DNA of 64,000 nt from Erinaceus europaeus (Eukaryota; Chordata; Mammalia; Eulipotyphla; Erinaceidae). The position numbers were made by a program, and so were the translations under genes. Location of the stretch: positions 57,675,296 through 57,739,295 of the forward strand of contig NC_080164.1 in the NCBI RefSeq assembly GCF_950295315.1. The letters are read 5' to 3'. Positions 31,813 through 43,702 of the stretch are shown one piece after another (position 1 is the first letter of the stretch; the number at the start of each line of letters is the position of its first letter). A model generated the notes under the pieces. That model saw only the letters and a list, made by a program, of their open reading frames with translations, had not been told where the DNA came from and did not search any database.

Positions 31813-33842
31813 TTCTCTATTAGTATCTTTTTTGCATACAATTGATGTAACACAATTACAATCTGTTTCAGCATTTTTATTCGGTGGTTTTTAAAACCAC
31901 TTTTTTTTGTCACAAAATGATTTGTTTAAATAGAATCATAAGATGAAAATTTGCTCTCCCGAAGTCTCTGCTCTTTGAATTGGAGATATATGTCCCTACT
32001 AATTGTTCATACTTAACTGCTTTCATAGGTAAAAAGAGGGGAGAGAGAGAATAAAGTGTTATATTGGCAAATGAAGTTCTAAATAACATAGTCTAGTGAC
32101 CATTGTTCTCTAAATGGAAAGGCAGAAGCTGTTGTTCACAAAGAGCATTTTAGAAGTGAAGTGAATGAGCTTTTAAAAGTTATTGCGTTTAGATTAGTAT
32201 TGCTACATAGGGATAGTCTAACATATGTGAATAAATTTATACAATTCCATATTTTCATTTAATGTTGTTAATAAATAAATCTTGCTAGTGGGATTAACTG
32301 TTTTTATTCAAAATAAACATAGACAACTAATCTATGAAAGTCCCTTTTTAAAATAATGAAACCAAGTCGATTCAAGAATCAGACTGTGTATTATATATAC
32401 TGAGAAATAATCTTTACATTCTAGATATTCACCCACCGAGTGTATGAATGAATTGTGAGCTCAGGAAAACATATAGATTCATGTTATGGCACTCATACTG
32501 TGCATGTATCATTTATGTCTATTCAAAATATATATGATAGACACATATGGACATACACAGTAAATCACAAAGCTTTCTATTCTGTGAATATCTCTCTTTA
32601 GCCAGTGATGGATTTCATTATTAATTAAAGAAACATTTAGCTTGTTTAATTGGCTTCTGCCATGCATAATTTCAACCTTTCAATGTCTCTTCAAGTTGGC
32701 TTATTATACTAAATGCACTCCTTTGTTTTGGTGACATCATCAATCACAGGCTGTAGATGGACGAACTCAGCAGTAGGGTGAATAACATGTAAAAGGACTA
32801 CTTCTTTATTCCCCAACATGCAGTTTACCATCAGGTAACTCCATTTGTAAATGTCTTTGATTCTTTAAAACTAAAATGCCCACACTGCATTTAAGGAGGT
32901 CAGGCATCTAATTAAAAGAATTGGTCATTTGTTGTTACCTATCCACTTTGATGTATGCACTTTCCTTGACTTCTGAGCAAATTGATGTCTTAAGTTTTTT
33001 TTTTTCATTGACTGTGCTTCATTTAATCAAGTTTTTATATTTTTTTATAAAAGTTGAAGTAAAATCTAGATTATATTCAGGTAAATTGATTCTCCAAATA
33101 CATTTTGAATAATTTATCATGAGTGGTTGTTGAACTTTCTCAAATGCTTTTTAATAAGTAGTTTCCAGTGTACTATAAAACAGACAGATTTAAACACCTG
33201 GGGAGAGTCAAGTATTGTAATAAACATATAGATACTTTTTCTTTTGAGAGTATAATGAGTCATAAAATCCTCATGTTTGAGTGGTTGAACCGTTGGAGAC
33301 CAAGTCTAAAGTGGGATGATAACATCAATAGAAACCATGCTGGATCAAATCAGTAAATCAATTAGATCAGCTGGCAAAAGAAATATATGTATATTCTATA
33401 AAGGGAAAGATAGTGCTGGGAATGCTTTATGGCATTAACCTCAAGAAAAGGTTTGCGATTGTAGTCTCAATCACCTATAGTCTCCCTTCACTGAAGTCTA
33501 TACATTTATCTAATGTCTTCTTGATTACACATGTGATTTACGATCCTTCATTTCCAAGATATTGTTACTCTCCATGTAAAAATGTGCATTTCTTAAAATA
33601 CAATGTGATTTTGCTTTGTTTCAGTGTTCTGAGATTTGTAAATTAGAATGTGACAATGCATCAAACTCCCTTTCGGAAGAGAATATATTCTCTTTGGGCA
33701 TTTTTTAACTGTTGCTCAGTACTGAGTAAGTTCTGACGTCAGTGGCAGAATGTTTAAGGAATTTTATTTGATGTATTTGTTTTTCAGAATCATTTGTATT
33801 ATACAATTTAAGAGGGAATGTTTTAAACTGATAAAGGATAGG
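31813..33842. other. AT-rich sequence with little recognisable content
   Basis: No gene is seen. A stretch near 33,115-33,160 (TCATGAGTGGTTGTTGAACTTTCTCAAATGC) resembles minus-strand L1 ORF2, so part of this region may be ancient L1. Confidence 0.45.
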
Positions 33843-33960
33843 GAAGTTTCCAATGGAGGGGATAGGACATGAAACTCTGGTGGTGGGAACTGTATGAAAT
33901 TGTACCCCAGTTATCTCAAAACTGTTAAAAATTATTAAATCATTAGTAAAAATTTAAAAA
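33843..33960 (+). mobile_element. Short L1 3' UTR tail (long lineage)
   Basis: CCAATGGAGGGGATAGG, CTCTGGTGGTGGGAACTGTATG, TTGTACCCCAGTTATC and an ATTATTAAATCATTAGTAAAAA tail match the terminal part of the long L1 3' UTR as seen, in the opposite orientation, at 17.6 kb. Confidence 0.85.
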
Positions 33961-34651
33961 AACTAAACAGTTTCTATCTCAGAGAAAACCTGAAGAGATA
34001 TTCTCTATTTTAAAAGTTAATAAACCCACGAACAATTTCAGCAGATTTAAGGATTCTAAAATTAGAGGTAAAAAGGAGTTGAAATAAAGCTGGGTCCCCA
34101 GTGTCTTATGGTGGGGGGAAATGGCACTATAGTCATTGATACATATTTTGAGGAGATGTTAACTTGTACACCTATGACAATAGAAAGTCTTGTCTAATAG
34201 AATTACCTTTATAAAAGTAAATTATTAAAATTATATCGATAAGCCATGAAAACAAATATATTGTTTTAAGTATGTCAAATATATGTATGATTCAAAACTC
34301 ACACAAGATGACATTGAGAATAGTATAAGTTTTCATCTCTGATTACAAACACCTTACTACTCTACCTAGGTTATGCATTTTGTCAGTTTTCTAACTGTGA
34401 TTCTGGATAAATTCTCTTTTTAATGTTGTATAAGTTCTTACAAAACTATTATATACATTTGCATGCATTTATGCTAGATATGTTCATAAGTCTTTGCATA
34501 ATATAAACTCTGCAACCTATTATCAAAATGCATTTTGGAATCTATGTATCTATGCTTGTAAAGACATCTTCTCAACTGTGACAACAGAATATTACATTAT
34601 ACAGACACACAGACATATTGTAAGTTATTGTTAATAATTATATCATCAATA
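33961..34651. other. Unique AT-rich sequence
   Basis: Nothing is recognised. Confidence 0.45.
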
Positions 34652-34788
34652 TGGTCTTGGAGGTCATGCAGTGGCTATAGTGCTGAACTTGCAAGCAAGA
34701 AGTTCCAGAGTAATATCCTCAGAATCACATATGTTCAAGTAATGATCTGCTGTTCTCTGTGTCCTTTATGCTAGTAAAGTCTAAAAAT
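34652..34788 (+). mobile_element. Short tRNA-derived SINE, old
   Basis: GGTCTTGGAGGTCATGCAGTGG, AAGCAAGAAGTTCCAGAGTAA and ATGATCTGCTGTTCTCTGTG follow the order of the copy at 7.64 kb with many changes. Confidence 0.6.
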
Positions 34789-34870
34789 CACACATTATGT
34801 GATTTTCTAGTGTATTTCTTTGTAATTTGATAAAGAAGAAAAAGATATCTACCTGTGAGTAGAATGGGTT

Positions 34871-34906
34871 CTATATCTATATCTATATCTATATCTATAT
34901 CTATAT
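34871..34906. repeat. (ATATCT)n microsatellite
   Basis: Six units of a 6-base repeat. Confidence 0.95.
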
Positions 34907-35250
34907 GTTACTGATAGGTAAATAATTTACTCTCTATATGTTTGTGTAAATAGCATTGTTCTCTTTTTCTCATGTATTCAATTTTTAATACATTCACATG
35001 TTTTTTTAAAACAATAGTTTACCTCTGGAACAAAAGACAGTGCAAAAGAAAAAGTATTCCTACTTCACATCATACAAAATATTATCTCAAAATGAATCAA
35101 AGATGTAAATACACAAGATATAACTATAAGATAAATAACTATAAAATTAATATTTTAATGCTAAATTATTAACCTCTTTGCTATTTTACCAAATGTACAA
35201 GTGATAAAAAGAAAAGATAAGCAAGTTAAAACATATTTTTCTCCCTTTTA
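34907..35250. other. Unique A-rich sequence
   Basis: Nothing is recognised. Confidence 0.45.
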
Positions 35251-35254
35251 AAAC

Positions 35255-35392
35255 AAAGTTTTATTTATTCATGAAAGAGAGGGCCAGAGCATCACTTTGA
35301 AATATGTGGTAGCCCATGGGGATTGATATTAGAGCCTAATATATAAAAGTTACTCATTCTACCACCCATTATACTATCTCATGAATAGTTTT
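35255..35392 (-). mobile_element. Short-family SINE, old
   Basis: The plus strand has a TTTTATTTATTCATGAAAGAGAG tail, GGCCAGAGCATCACTTTG, GGGGATTGATATTAGAGCC, ATTCTACCACCC, in the order of a minus-strand short SINE. Confidence 0.6.
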
Positions 35393-35494
35393 GGAAATAT
35401 TTAATACAGAATCACTATAGCAATGCTATAATTAAAATAAACTTTTTGTCCTCTTATCTTTCTTATTCCTTCCCTTCCCTTTTCTCCCCACCAT

Positions 35495-35585
35495 ATCCTC
35501 CCTCCTCTCCTCTCCTCTCTTCTCTTCTCTTCTCTTCTCTTCTCTTCTCTTCTCTTCTCTTCTCTTCTTCTCTTCTCTTTTCATC
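35495..35585. repeat. (CTCTT)n pyrimidine repeat
   Basis: CCTCT and CTTCT units over about 90 bases within a longer pyrimidine-rich stretch (35,440-35,630). The serine/leucine open frame is low-complexity. Confidence 0.93.
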
Positions 35586-35837
35586 TCCTTTCCCTCCCTC
35601 TTCTCTTCTACTTTACTTGTTTCTCCCTACATCAGACTAATATATTTCTGCGTACACATGCATACACAAACACATATGTATATAGGTATGACAAATTGGA
35701 AAGACTGTGCATAGAATGGAAAAATATTATTAATATTAATAAACTCAAATAAATAAATAGATTATTAATATTAATAAACTCAAACAACATACACACTGAT
35801 TTTTTAAATAGCAAAGGACTTGAATATAAATATATAT

Positions 35838-36749
35838 TTCTTAATTTTTATTTATAAAATGGAAACATAGACAAGACCATAGAATAAGAGGGGTATAATT
35901 CCACACAGTTCCAACCACCAGAACTCCATACTCCATCCCCTCCCCTGATAGCTTTACTATTCTTTATCCCTCTGGGAGAATGAACCTAGGGCCATTATGG
36001 GGTGCAGAAGGTGGAAGGTCTGGTTTCTGTAATTGCTTCCCTGCTGAACAAGGGCATTGACAGGTCTATCCATACTCCCAGTCTGTCTCTCTCTTGATAG
36101 GGTAGCCTGATAGTGACTAAAGAGTCATCATTAAAGTATACCAGTCTCTTGCCCTTATTCAGCTTTTGCAGTCCTAACTTTGATAAGGTTAGCTTTGGAG
36201 TGACTGAGGAAAGTGTAAGAGGTAGGTGGGAAGGGTATCTAGGTCAAACTAGAAACTATTTCATTAGGTACTTTATAGTGTCTTTTTAGGTCTTTCTACT
36301 TGCTTGCTTCATTTATTGACTAACTGCAAACTATTGTGCACTTTTACTTTCAGGTATATATTTTGCCCTAGTTTGTGGATACATGTGTACTTATGCCCTA
36401 TTTCATGGGACCTAGTCTATAGGTAGGTTTTGGGACTTTGTTAGGAAGTGAGCCACCCGAAATGGAATTAAGGAGTCCTATGAGAAATGAAAGGTCTCAC
36501 CCAAGTAATGAGACTGAAGGGTTGACATTCTATGGCTGACATCTATGGACACAGTCTGAAGTGAAGCATATGGTACTGGTTGCATTGATTAAGTTGAGAT
36601 CAGAAGATGCAGTATCAGTTGGTATGAATTGAGAGAAACATGCAGGAAAGTGAGCCCCACCCTAGAGGTTCCAGGACTGGGAGAAATATGGGCTCTATAG
36701 AAGAAGTAGGAGGTTCGTAGGGTTTAAGAAGGCTTAGGTTAAGAAAATT
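35838..36749 (-). mobile_element. L1 3' UTR fragment (long lineage)
   Basis: The plus strand shows T-rich start, ACACAGTTCCAACCACC, TATCCCTCTGGGAG, GTTTCTGTAATTGCTTCC, then TTTCAGGTATATATTTTGC, AGTGAGCCACC, and AATGAGACTGAAGGG, in the order of the L1 3' UTR at 20-21 kb. It is interrupted on its right by a SINE (36,750) and probably continues to about 37,145. Confidence 0.85.
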
Positions 36750-37105
36750 CGGAGGTCGGGAGGTGGTGCGGTGGGTTAAGCGCACGTGGCGCAAAGCGCA
36801 GGGACTGGCGTAAGGATCCCAGTTCGAGCCCCCGGCTCCCCACCTGCAGGGGAGTCGCTTCACAGGAGGTGAAGCAGGTCTGCAGGTGTCTGCCTTTCTC
36901 TCCCCCTCTCTGTCTTCCCCTCCTCTCTCCATTTCTTTCTGTCCTATCCAACAATGAACAACATCAACAATGGCAATAATAATAACCACAAGGAGGCTAC
37001 AACAACAATGGCAACAAAACGGGGAAAATGGCCTCCAGGAGCGGTGGATTCATGGTGCAGGCCACCGAGCCCAGCAATAAACCTGGAGGGAAAAAAAAAA
37101 AAAAA
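36750..37105 (+). mobile_element. ERI-1-like SINE with 3' hairpin module
   Basis: The head GGTCGGGAGGTGGTGCGGTGG, B box AGTTCGAGCCCCCGG and complete body are followed by an extra module of about 60 bases (37,031-37,090). The module opens with CCTCCAGG (37,032-37,039) and closes with CCTGGAGG (37,082-37,089), a perfect inverted repeat. The tail is A-rich. The flanks CTTAGGTTAAGA and CTTAGGGTTAAGA are a likely duplication. Confidence 0.92.
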
Positions 37106-37149
37106 AGAAAGAAAGTTCTTAGGGTTAAGATAGATATTGCTATAATCAA

Positions 37150-37237
37150 GCAAGTATATTTTCTATTGAAGATATTTAAATCATCATCAGTTTCAAGAAA
37201 AGCTGACCAATATCACTAGCTTTAAGAAAATGTAGGT
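37150..37237 (+). mobile_element. Ancient L1 ORF2 segment 1 (left of the L1 insertion)
   Basis: AAAGCTGACCAATATCACTAG lines up with the L1 ORF2 region AAAAGCTCAACATCACTAATCA of old mammalian L1. The text resumes at 43,083 (AACTTACAATGAGTTGATAC, compare ACCACAATGAGATATCAC). The match is weak alone but is supported by continuity across the insertion. Confidence 0.5.
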
Positions 37238-38018
37238 TGGGGACTTCTGGAGGTAGGGCTATGGAGCAGTAGCAGCAGTAGCAGCTATATTTCTCTCCTC
37301 CCCTCTCCCCAGTCAACTAGGAACACCACAGGAAATAACCTGGGACCACAACAAGACAGGGCTAGAACAACTTTAGGAACCCACCAAATCACTGGTGAGT
37401 GCAAACATGTGTGGTTCATGGACAGAGAGGAGCCTAGGGAGAGATTAAGTGGCTGGTAACAGTCCAGCAGTTTACCAATTGAGACACCTCCTCTAATCTG
37501 TTTCACCAACAAAAAGATGGCTGAGGGAGAAGAGGACTTCCCTAAGACTCACCAAATGCAACTGTGATTCTTTATTGATACTGCAGTCAGAATCTGGAGC
37601 AGCAGCGGGGAGGCGCTATGCTGACATCAGGGGACAGAGAACTAACCAGGAAACTCAGGAGAAGATCTGAACCTCCTTGGCCTAGCAGTGGGGCTGTGAG
37701 AGTCTCTTTGCATAACAAATAGATTATTTCTGCCCCATCCTGCTGTATCTGTTGGTCAGGAGTCAATGATTAAGCTAAGAAGCATACTTATAGCTTAAAA
37801 TCCCTCAGGCTCCTATAGCCGACAGGGAAGAAAAAGAATAAAAGAGACTTTTAAGCTACTGAGTCCCAACTCAGGGATTAAAATAGTATTGAAACAACTG
37901 TCAATTTCCACAAATGTGAATTCTTTAATTACCTTTCATAGAGACAAGTCAATCCAGGGAAGAGTGATCAGTAATTTGAAAAGTACTGAGAGAGGAACCT
38001 CATAAGATATTATATAAA
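37238..38018 (+). promoter_or_regulatory. L1 5' UTR
   Basis: About 780 bases, starting GGGGACTTCTGGAGGTAGGG, followed by CAGTAGCAGCAGTAGCAG and a CT-rich stretch. AAAGATGGCTGAGGGAG at 37,513-37,529 is another AAGATGGC string that might bind YY1-like factors. A promoter role is inferred from position. Confidence 0.65.
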
Positions 38019-39015
38019 ATGGTTAAACCAACAAGAAGAAATATTGGAGAAATGAACCAGGATAAGAGTCCAGCAAAAATACCCCCAAAAGCCTGAAACA
38101 CAAAATAATGAGGTCAATACCCAAACATCAGTTAAGGAAATAATCACAGGAGTGAGTAAAGAGTTTGAAAGAATTGTCATCAGAAATGCAGAAACAACAA
38201 ATGAAACTCTGGAAGAAAACACTAATTATCTCAAGGTTATTAGAGAACCTTGAAAGATTAAATAGATTAAAGATGAAAGATTAAATAGCTGAGATAAGAA
38301 CACAACTAGATGAACAAGCTAAAACAGTATCAGAAAAGAGTAACAAAATAGATGAACTCCAGAAAACAGTAGAGGGGAGAGAGAATAGAATAAATGAGGC
38401 TGAAGACAGAATTAACAAGTTCGAGGATGAATTAGACAACTAAAAAATAAGTAAGAGGTCTCAAAAAGAGATTAAGAGATTCTGAAAACAACAACAGAGG
38501 CCTATGGGATGACTTCAAAAAAAAATAATATACTCATTATTGGCTTACCAGAGGATGAGAGGGAGAGGAAGAAAGCATTCTTCAGGATAATAGCTGGGAA
38601 CTTCTCTAGTCTAGACAACATCAAAGACAGAAAGGTTCAAGAAGCCCAGAGGGTCCAACACAGAATTAACCCAGACTTAAAGACACCAAGACACATAATA
38701 CTGAGAATGAACATGAATAAGGATAAAGAAAGGATCCTGAAGGCTACAAAAGAAAAACAAAAATTCAAAAGTCACCTACAAAGCAAAACCCATAAGATTA
38801 GCAACAGACTGATCCACAAAAACACTAATGGCTAAAGAGAATGGCAAGATATCTATTTAGTACTCAATGAGAAAGGCTTTCAATCAAGATTATTATATCC
38901 TGCTAGACTGTCATTCAGACTAGATGGAGGCATCAAAACCTTCTCAAACAAGCAACAGTTGAAAGAATCAACTATCACCAAGCCTGTCCTGAAAGTTCTG
39001 AAAGTTCTCCTATAA
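38019..39015 (+). pseudogene. L1 ORF1, broken
   Basis: It starts ATGGTTAAACCAACAAGAAG but meets a TGA after 25 codons. The coiled-coil part (38,160-38,440) is lost to several stops. The RRM-like part is open at 38,509-38,835 (ILIIGLPEDERERKKAFF, VQEAQRVQHRINPDLKTPRH). The C-terminal domain (TATTTAGTACTCAATGAG, then CCTGCTAGACTGTCATTCAG) runs in other frames to about 39,015. The size is like the other L1's ORF1 plus small insertions. Confidence 0.88.
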
Positions 39016-39069
39016 ACAGTCAGACCACCATAAATAGGCCATCTATCAGAAAACTCTAAAAATCTACAA

Positions 39070-42000
39070 GAATGGTGTTAAAATATCTTCAGTCTTTGAA
39101 ATAAAAATGTCAATGGCATGACTACCCCTATTAAAAGGCACAGAGTATGAAGATGGATCCGAAAACAAAACCCAACAATATGCTGTCTACAGGAAACCCA
39201 AAGACAAACTCAAATTTAAAGGATGGAAAACTATCATACAATCCAAGGGCCCACAAAAAAAGCAGGAACAGCTATTCTCATATCTGATAGACTTTAAAAT
39301 AAATAAAATTTTAAAAGATAGGGATTGACACTACTTAATGCTCAGTGGATCAGTCAATCAAGAGGACTTAACAATTATTAACATCTATGCACCCAATGAG
39401 AAGCCATCTAAATACATCAAACATCTACTGAAAGAGGTACAGCAATATATGAATAGCAAAACAGTCATAGTAGGGAACTTCAACACCCCCCTCTCTCAAC
39501 TTGACAGATCATCCAGGCAGAAAATCGATAAAGACATGAGGGAACTAAATAAGGAGATAGATAAACTAGAACTATTGAACATGTTCCGAGTCATTCATCC
39601 CAAGAAACTGGAATATACATTTTAGTCAAGTCCACATGGGTCACTCTCAAGGAGAGACCATATGTTAGACCACAAAGACAGCATCAGCAAATTCAAGAGC
39701 ATCGAAATCATCCCAAGCATCTTCTCAGAACACAGTGGAATTAAACTAACACTTAACAATCAAGAAAAGATTAATAATAGTCCCACAATGTGGAAGTTCA
39801 ACAGTACACTACTTAACCCCTACTGGGTAAAGGAGGAAATAAAGGAAGAAATCAAAATATTTCAAGATTTCATTGAAAATGAAGACAAAAGCTACCAAAA
39901 TATTTGGGACACAGCTAAGGCAGTAGTGAGAGGGAAGTTCATAACCATACAAGCATATATTAGTAAACAAGAAAAAGCACAAATAAACAGCCTGGTTGCA
40001 CATATTAAAGATCTAGAAAAAGAAGAACAAAGGAACCCTAAAGCAATCCTAAAGCAGAAGGATATAAATCACTAAAGTTAGGGCAGAAATCAATAACATT
40101 GAAAATAAGAAAATCATACAAAAGATCAAAGAAAGTTAATGTTGGTTCTTTGAAAGAGTGAACAAAATAGAAAAGCTTTTAGCCAGACTCACAAAATAAG
40201 AAAGGGAGAAGACCTAAATAAATCAGATCATAAATGGAAGAGGAGATATCACAACAGACACCGCAGAAATTCAGGATATCATGCGACAGTTCTATGAACA
40301 ACTATATGCCACCAAGCTAGAGAACCTGGAAGAAATGGACAATTTCCTAGATACCTACGAACTTCCAAAATTAAGTAAAGAGGAACTAGTTAACAAGAAC
40401 AAGTCATCACAGCTAATAAAATCGAAACAGTTATCAAAAACCTTCCCAAAAGCAAAAGTCCTGGACCAGATGGTTGTACAAATGAATTCTACAAAACCTT
40501 CAAAGAAGAAGTAATACCATTACATTTAAAAGTCTTCAAGAAGATTGAAGACAAACAAATACTCCCTTCCTGCTTCTATAAAGGCATCACTATGATACAC
40601 AAAGCAGACAGAGACACAACCAAAAAAGAAAATTACAGACCAATATCTATGACGAGCATAGATGCTAAAATATTGAACAAAATTCTAGCCAACCAGATAC
40701 AGCAGTATATTAAAATATCATTCACCACGAGCAAGTGGGGGTTTATCCCAGGGATGAAAGGTTGGTTTAATATATGTAAATCAATCAACATAATCCAGCA
40801 CATCAATAAAAACAAGACCAAAAACCACATGGTCATATCAACAGATGCAGAGAAAGCCTTTGACAAAATACAATATCCCTTTATGATAAAAACACTACAA
40901 AAATGGGAATAGATGGAAAATTCCTCAAGATATTGGAGTCTGTATATAGCAAACCTACAGCCAACATCATACTCAATGGTAAAAAACTGAAAGCATTTCC
41001 CCTAAGATCAAGTATTAGACAGGGCTGCCCACTATCACCACTACTATTCAACATAGTGTTGGAAGTTCTTGCCATAGCAATCAGGAAGGAGCAAGGAATT
41101 AACAGCATAAAGATTGTAAGAGAAGAAGTCAAACTCTCCCTATTTGCAGATGACATGATAGTATACATATAACCTAAAGAATCCAGCAAGAAGCTTTTGG
41201 AAACCATCAGGCAATACAGTAAGGTGTCAGGCTACAAAATTAACATTCAAAAGTCAGTGGCATTCCTCTATGCAAACACTAAATTAGAAGAAGTTGAAAT
41301 CAGAAATCAATTCCTTTTACTACAGCAACAAAAACAATAAAATATCTAGGAATAAACCTAACCAAAAAAGTGAAAGACTTGTATATTGAAAATTATTGAA
41401 TCACTACTCAAGGAAATTGAAAGAGACACAAAGAAATGGAAAGATATTCCATGTTCATGAATTGGCAGATTGAACATCATCAAAATGAATAGACTACCAA
41501 GAGCCATATATAAATTTAATGCTATCCCCAAGCATATTTTTTAGGAGAATAGAACAAATGCTACAAATGTTTACCTGGAACCAGAAAAGACCTAGAATTG
41601 CCAAAGCAATCGTGAGAAGAAAGAACAGAACTGGAGGCATCACACTCCCAGATTTCAAATTGTATTATATGGCCATTGTAATAAATACTGCTTGGTACTG
41701 GAACATGAATAGACACACTGACCAGTGGAATAGAATTGAGAGTCCAGAAGTAAGTCCCCACACCTATGGACATCTAATCTTTGACAAAGGTGCCCAGCCT
41801 ATTAAATGGGGAAAACAGAGTCCCTTCAACAAATCGTGTTGGAGAAAAAATGGGTTGATACATGCAGAAGAATGAGACTGAACCACTATATTTGACCAAA
41901 TACAAAAGTAAATTCCAAGTGGATATTAGACCACAAACTATCAGATACTTAGAGGAAAAATTGGCAGAACTCTTTTCCATATAAATTTTAAAGACATCTT

Positions 42001-42870
42001 CAATGAAACAAATACAATTACAAAGAAGACTAAGACAAGCATAAACCTATGGGACTACATCAAATTTAAAAGTTTCTGCAAAGCAAAAGAAACCACTACC
42101 CAAACAAAGAGACCCCTGACAGAATTGGAGAAGATATTTACATGCCATACATCAGACAAGAGGCTAATAACCAGAATATATAAAGAGCTTGCCATACTCA
42201 ACCACAAGAAAACAAATAACCCCATCCAAAAATGAGGAGAGGACATGGACAGAATATTCACCACAGAAGAGATCCAAAAGCCGAGAAATGCTTGAAAAAA
42301 TGCTCCAAGTCTTTGATTGTCAGAGAAATTCAAATAAAGACAACAATGAGGTACTACTTCACTCCTGTGAGAAATGTCAGAAATGATAATAGCAGCAAAT
42401 GCTGGAGAGTTTGTATGGTCAAAAGAACCCCCCTGCACTACTGGTGGGAATGTAAATTGGTCCAACCTCTGTGGAATACAGTCTGAAGAATTCTCAGAAG
42501 GTTAGAAATGGACCTACTCTATGATCCTGCAATTCATCTCCTGGGGATATATCCTAAGGTACCCAACACACCCATCCAAAAAGATCTGTGTACACATATG
42601 TTTTTAGCAGCCCAATTTGTAATAGCTAAAGCCTCAAAGTATCCCAGGTGTCTAACAACAAATGAGTGGCTGAGCAAGTTGTGGTCTATATACACAAAGG
42701 AATACTACTCACCTGTAAAAAATGATGACTTCACCATTTTCAGTCGATCTTGGATGGACCTTGAAAAAATCATGTTGAGTGAAATAAGTCAGAAACAGAA
42801 GGATGAATATGGGATGATCTCACTCTCAGGCAGAAGTGAAAAACAAGATCAGAAGACAAAATACAAGTAG
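39070..42870 (+). pseudogene. L1 ORF2 (endonuclease-RT), broken
   Basis: The span is about 3,801 bases. Endonuclease pieces lie at 39,338-39,625 and 39,662-40,075; the catalytic region reads VGNFNTPLSQLD where L1 normally has VGDFNTPL, and SEHSGIKL where SDH is usual, so two active-site positions are changed. The RT region spans 40,592-41,172 with [21 protein letters not shown] and FADD, followed directly by a stop at 41,170-41,172. The C-terminal pieces at 41,519-41,875 and 42,232-42,870 carry CWRVC..HYWWEC (one Cys/His position altered) and end at TAG 42,870. There are at least eight open pieces in different frames. Minus-strand frames here are shadows. Confidence 0.95.
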
Positions 42871-43082
42871 AACCTGAACTGGGATTGGTGTATCGTACCA
42901 AAGTAAAAGACTGTGGGGTAGGTGGGGGTGAGAATACAGGTCCAAAAAGGATGATAGAAAACCTAGTAGAGGTTGTATTGTTATATGGAAAACTGGGAAA
43001 TGTTATGCATGTACAAACTATTGTATTTACTGTCTAATCTAAAAGATTAATTCCCTAGTAAAGAAATAAAAAAAATGTAGGT

Positions 43083-43263
43083 CAACTTACAATGAGTTGA
43101 TACTTCAAATTTATTAGAATAAATGTTATCAAAACTACAAGATAGAAATGCTAGATGAGATTGTATAAATGGAGCCCTTCTGTACTATTTTGGGAATGTA
43201 AATTAGTACAAGTTCTATTGAAAACATTATTGAGTATTCTAACAACAGAAAATAAACATACTC
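43083..43263 (+). mobile_element. Ancient L1 ORF2 segment 2
   Basis: ATTTTGGGAATGTAAATTAGTACAAG and GAAAACATTATTGAGTATTCT follow the order of old L1 ORF2 (GGTGGGAATGTAAATTGGTACAGCC..GAAAACAGTATGGAGGTTCCT). It continues the segment left of 37,238. Confidence 0.65.
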
Positions 43264-43596
43264 TGGGAGCAGGAGGTAGTGCAGAGAGCTAAGCACAATG
43301 GTATGAAGGGCAAGGACCTGCAGAAGGATCCCCGTTCAAGCCTCAGGCTCCCCACCTGCAGGGGAGTCACTTTACAGGTGCTGAAGCAAGTCTGCAGGTA
43401 TCATCTTTCTCTCCCTCTCTCTATCTTACCCTCCTCTCTCAATTTCTCTCTGTCCTATCTAACAACAGTGATAACAACACAATGATAAATAATAAGGGCA
43501 ACAAAAGGAAAAAATAGCCTCCAGGAGCAGTGAATTCACAGTGCAGGTACCGAGTCCCAGAGATAACCCTGGAGACAAAAAAAGAGAGAGAGAGAG

Positions 43597-43628
<32 letters not shown>
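43264..43628 (+). mobile_element. 3'-extended SINE (family 1)
   Basis: The head is GGGAGCAGGAGGTAGTGCAG, with B-box-like CGTTCAAGCCTCAGG and the body CACCTGCAGGGGAGTCAC. The extension module GCCTCCAGGAGCAGTG..CCCTGGAG lies at about 43,517-43,575. The tail is (GA)n followed by (AAAAG)n. Confidence 0.88.
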
Positions 43629-43702
43629 TACCATTTGATCTAGTAATTCCATTTCTAAGTCTATATTGAAGGGATTAAATCACTATCTCAAGAATATATA
43701 TG
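43629..43702 (+). mobile_element. Ancient L1 ORF2 segment 3
   Basis: ACCATTTGATCTAGTAATTCCATTTCTAAG matches the old L1 string ACCATATGATCCAGCAATCCCACTTCTGGG, continuing segment 2 after the SINE. Confidence 0.75.

Larger units (their letters stand above)
37238..43071 (+). mobile_element. Full-length L1, short-3'-UTR lineage, inactivated
   Basis: It has a 5' UTR (37,238-38,018), ORF1 (38,019-39,015), ORF2 (about 39,070-42,870), a short 3' UTR (42,871-43,060) and an AATAAAGAAATAAAAAA tail. It is flanked by AAAATGTAGGT at 37227-37237 and 43072-43082. Its ORFs carry more stops and frameshifts than the element at 20-27 kb, so it is probably older. It lies inside an ancient plus-strand L1. Confidence 0.95.

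Noticed and set aside
34871..34906. Regularly spaced short repeats as a possible CRISPR array
   Set aside because: It is a 6-base microsatellite without spacers, in a mammalian background.
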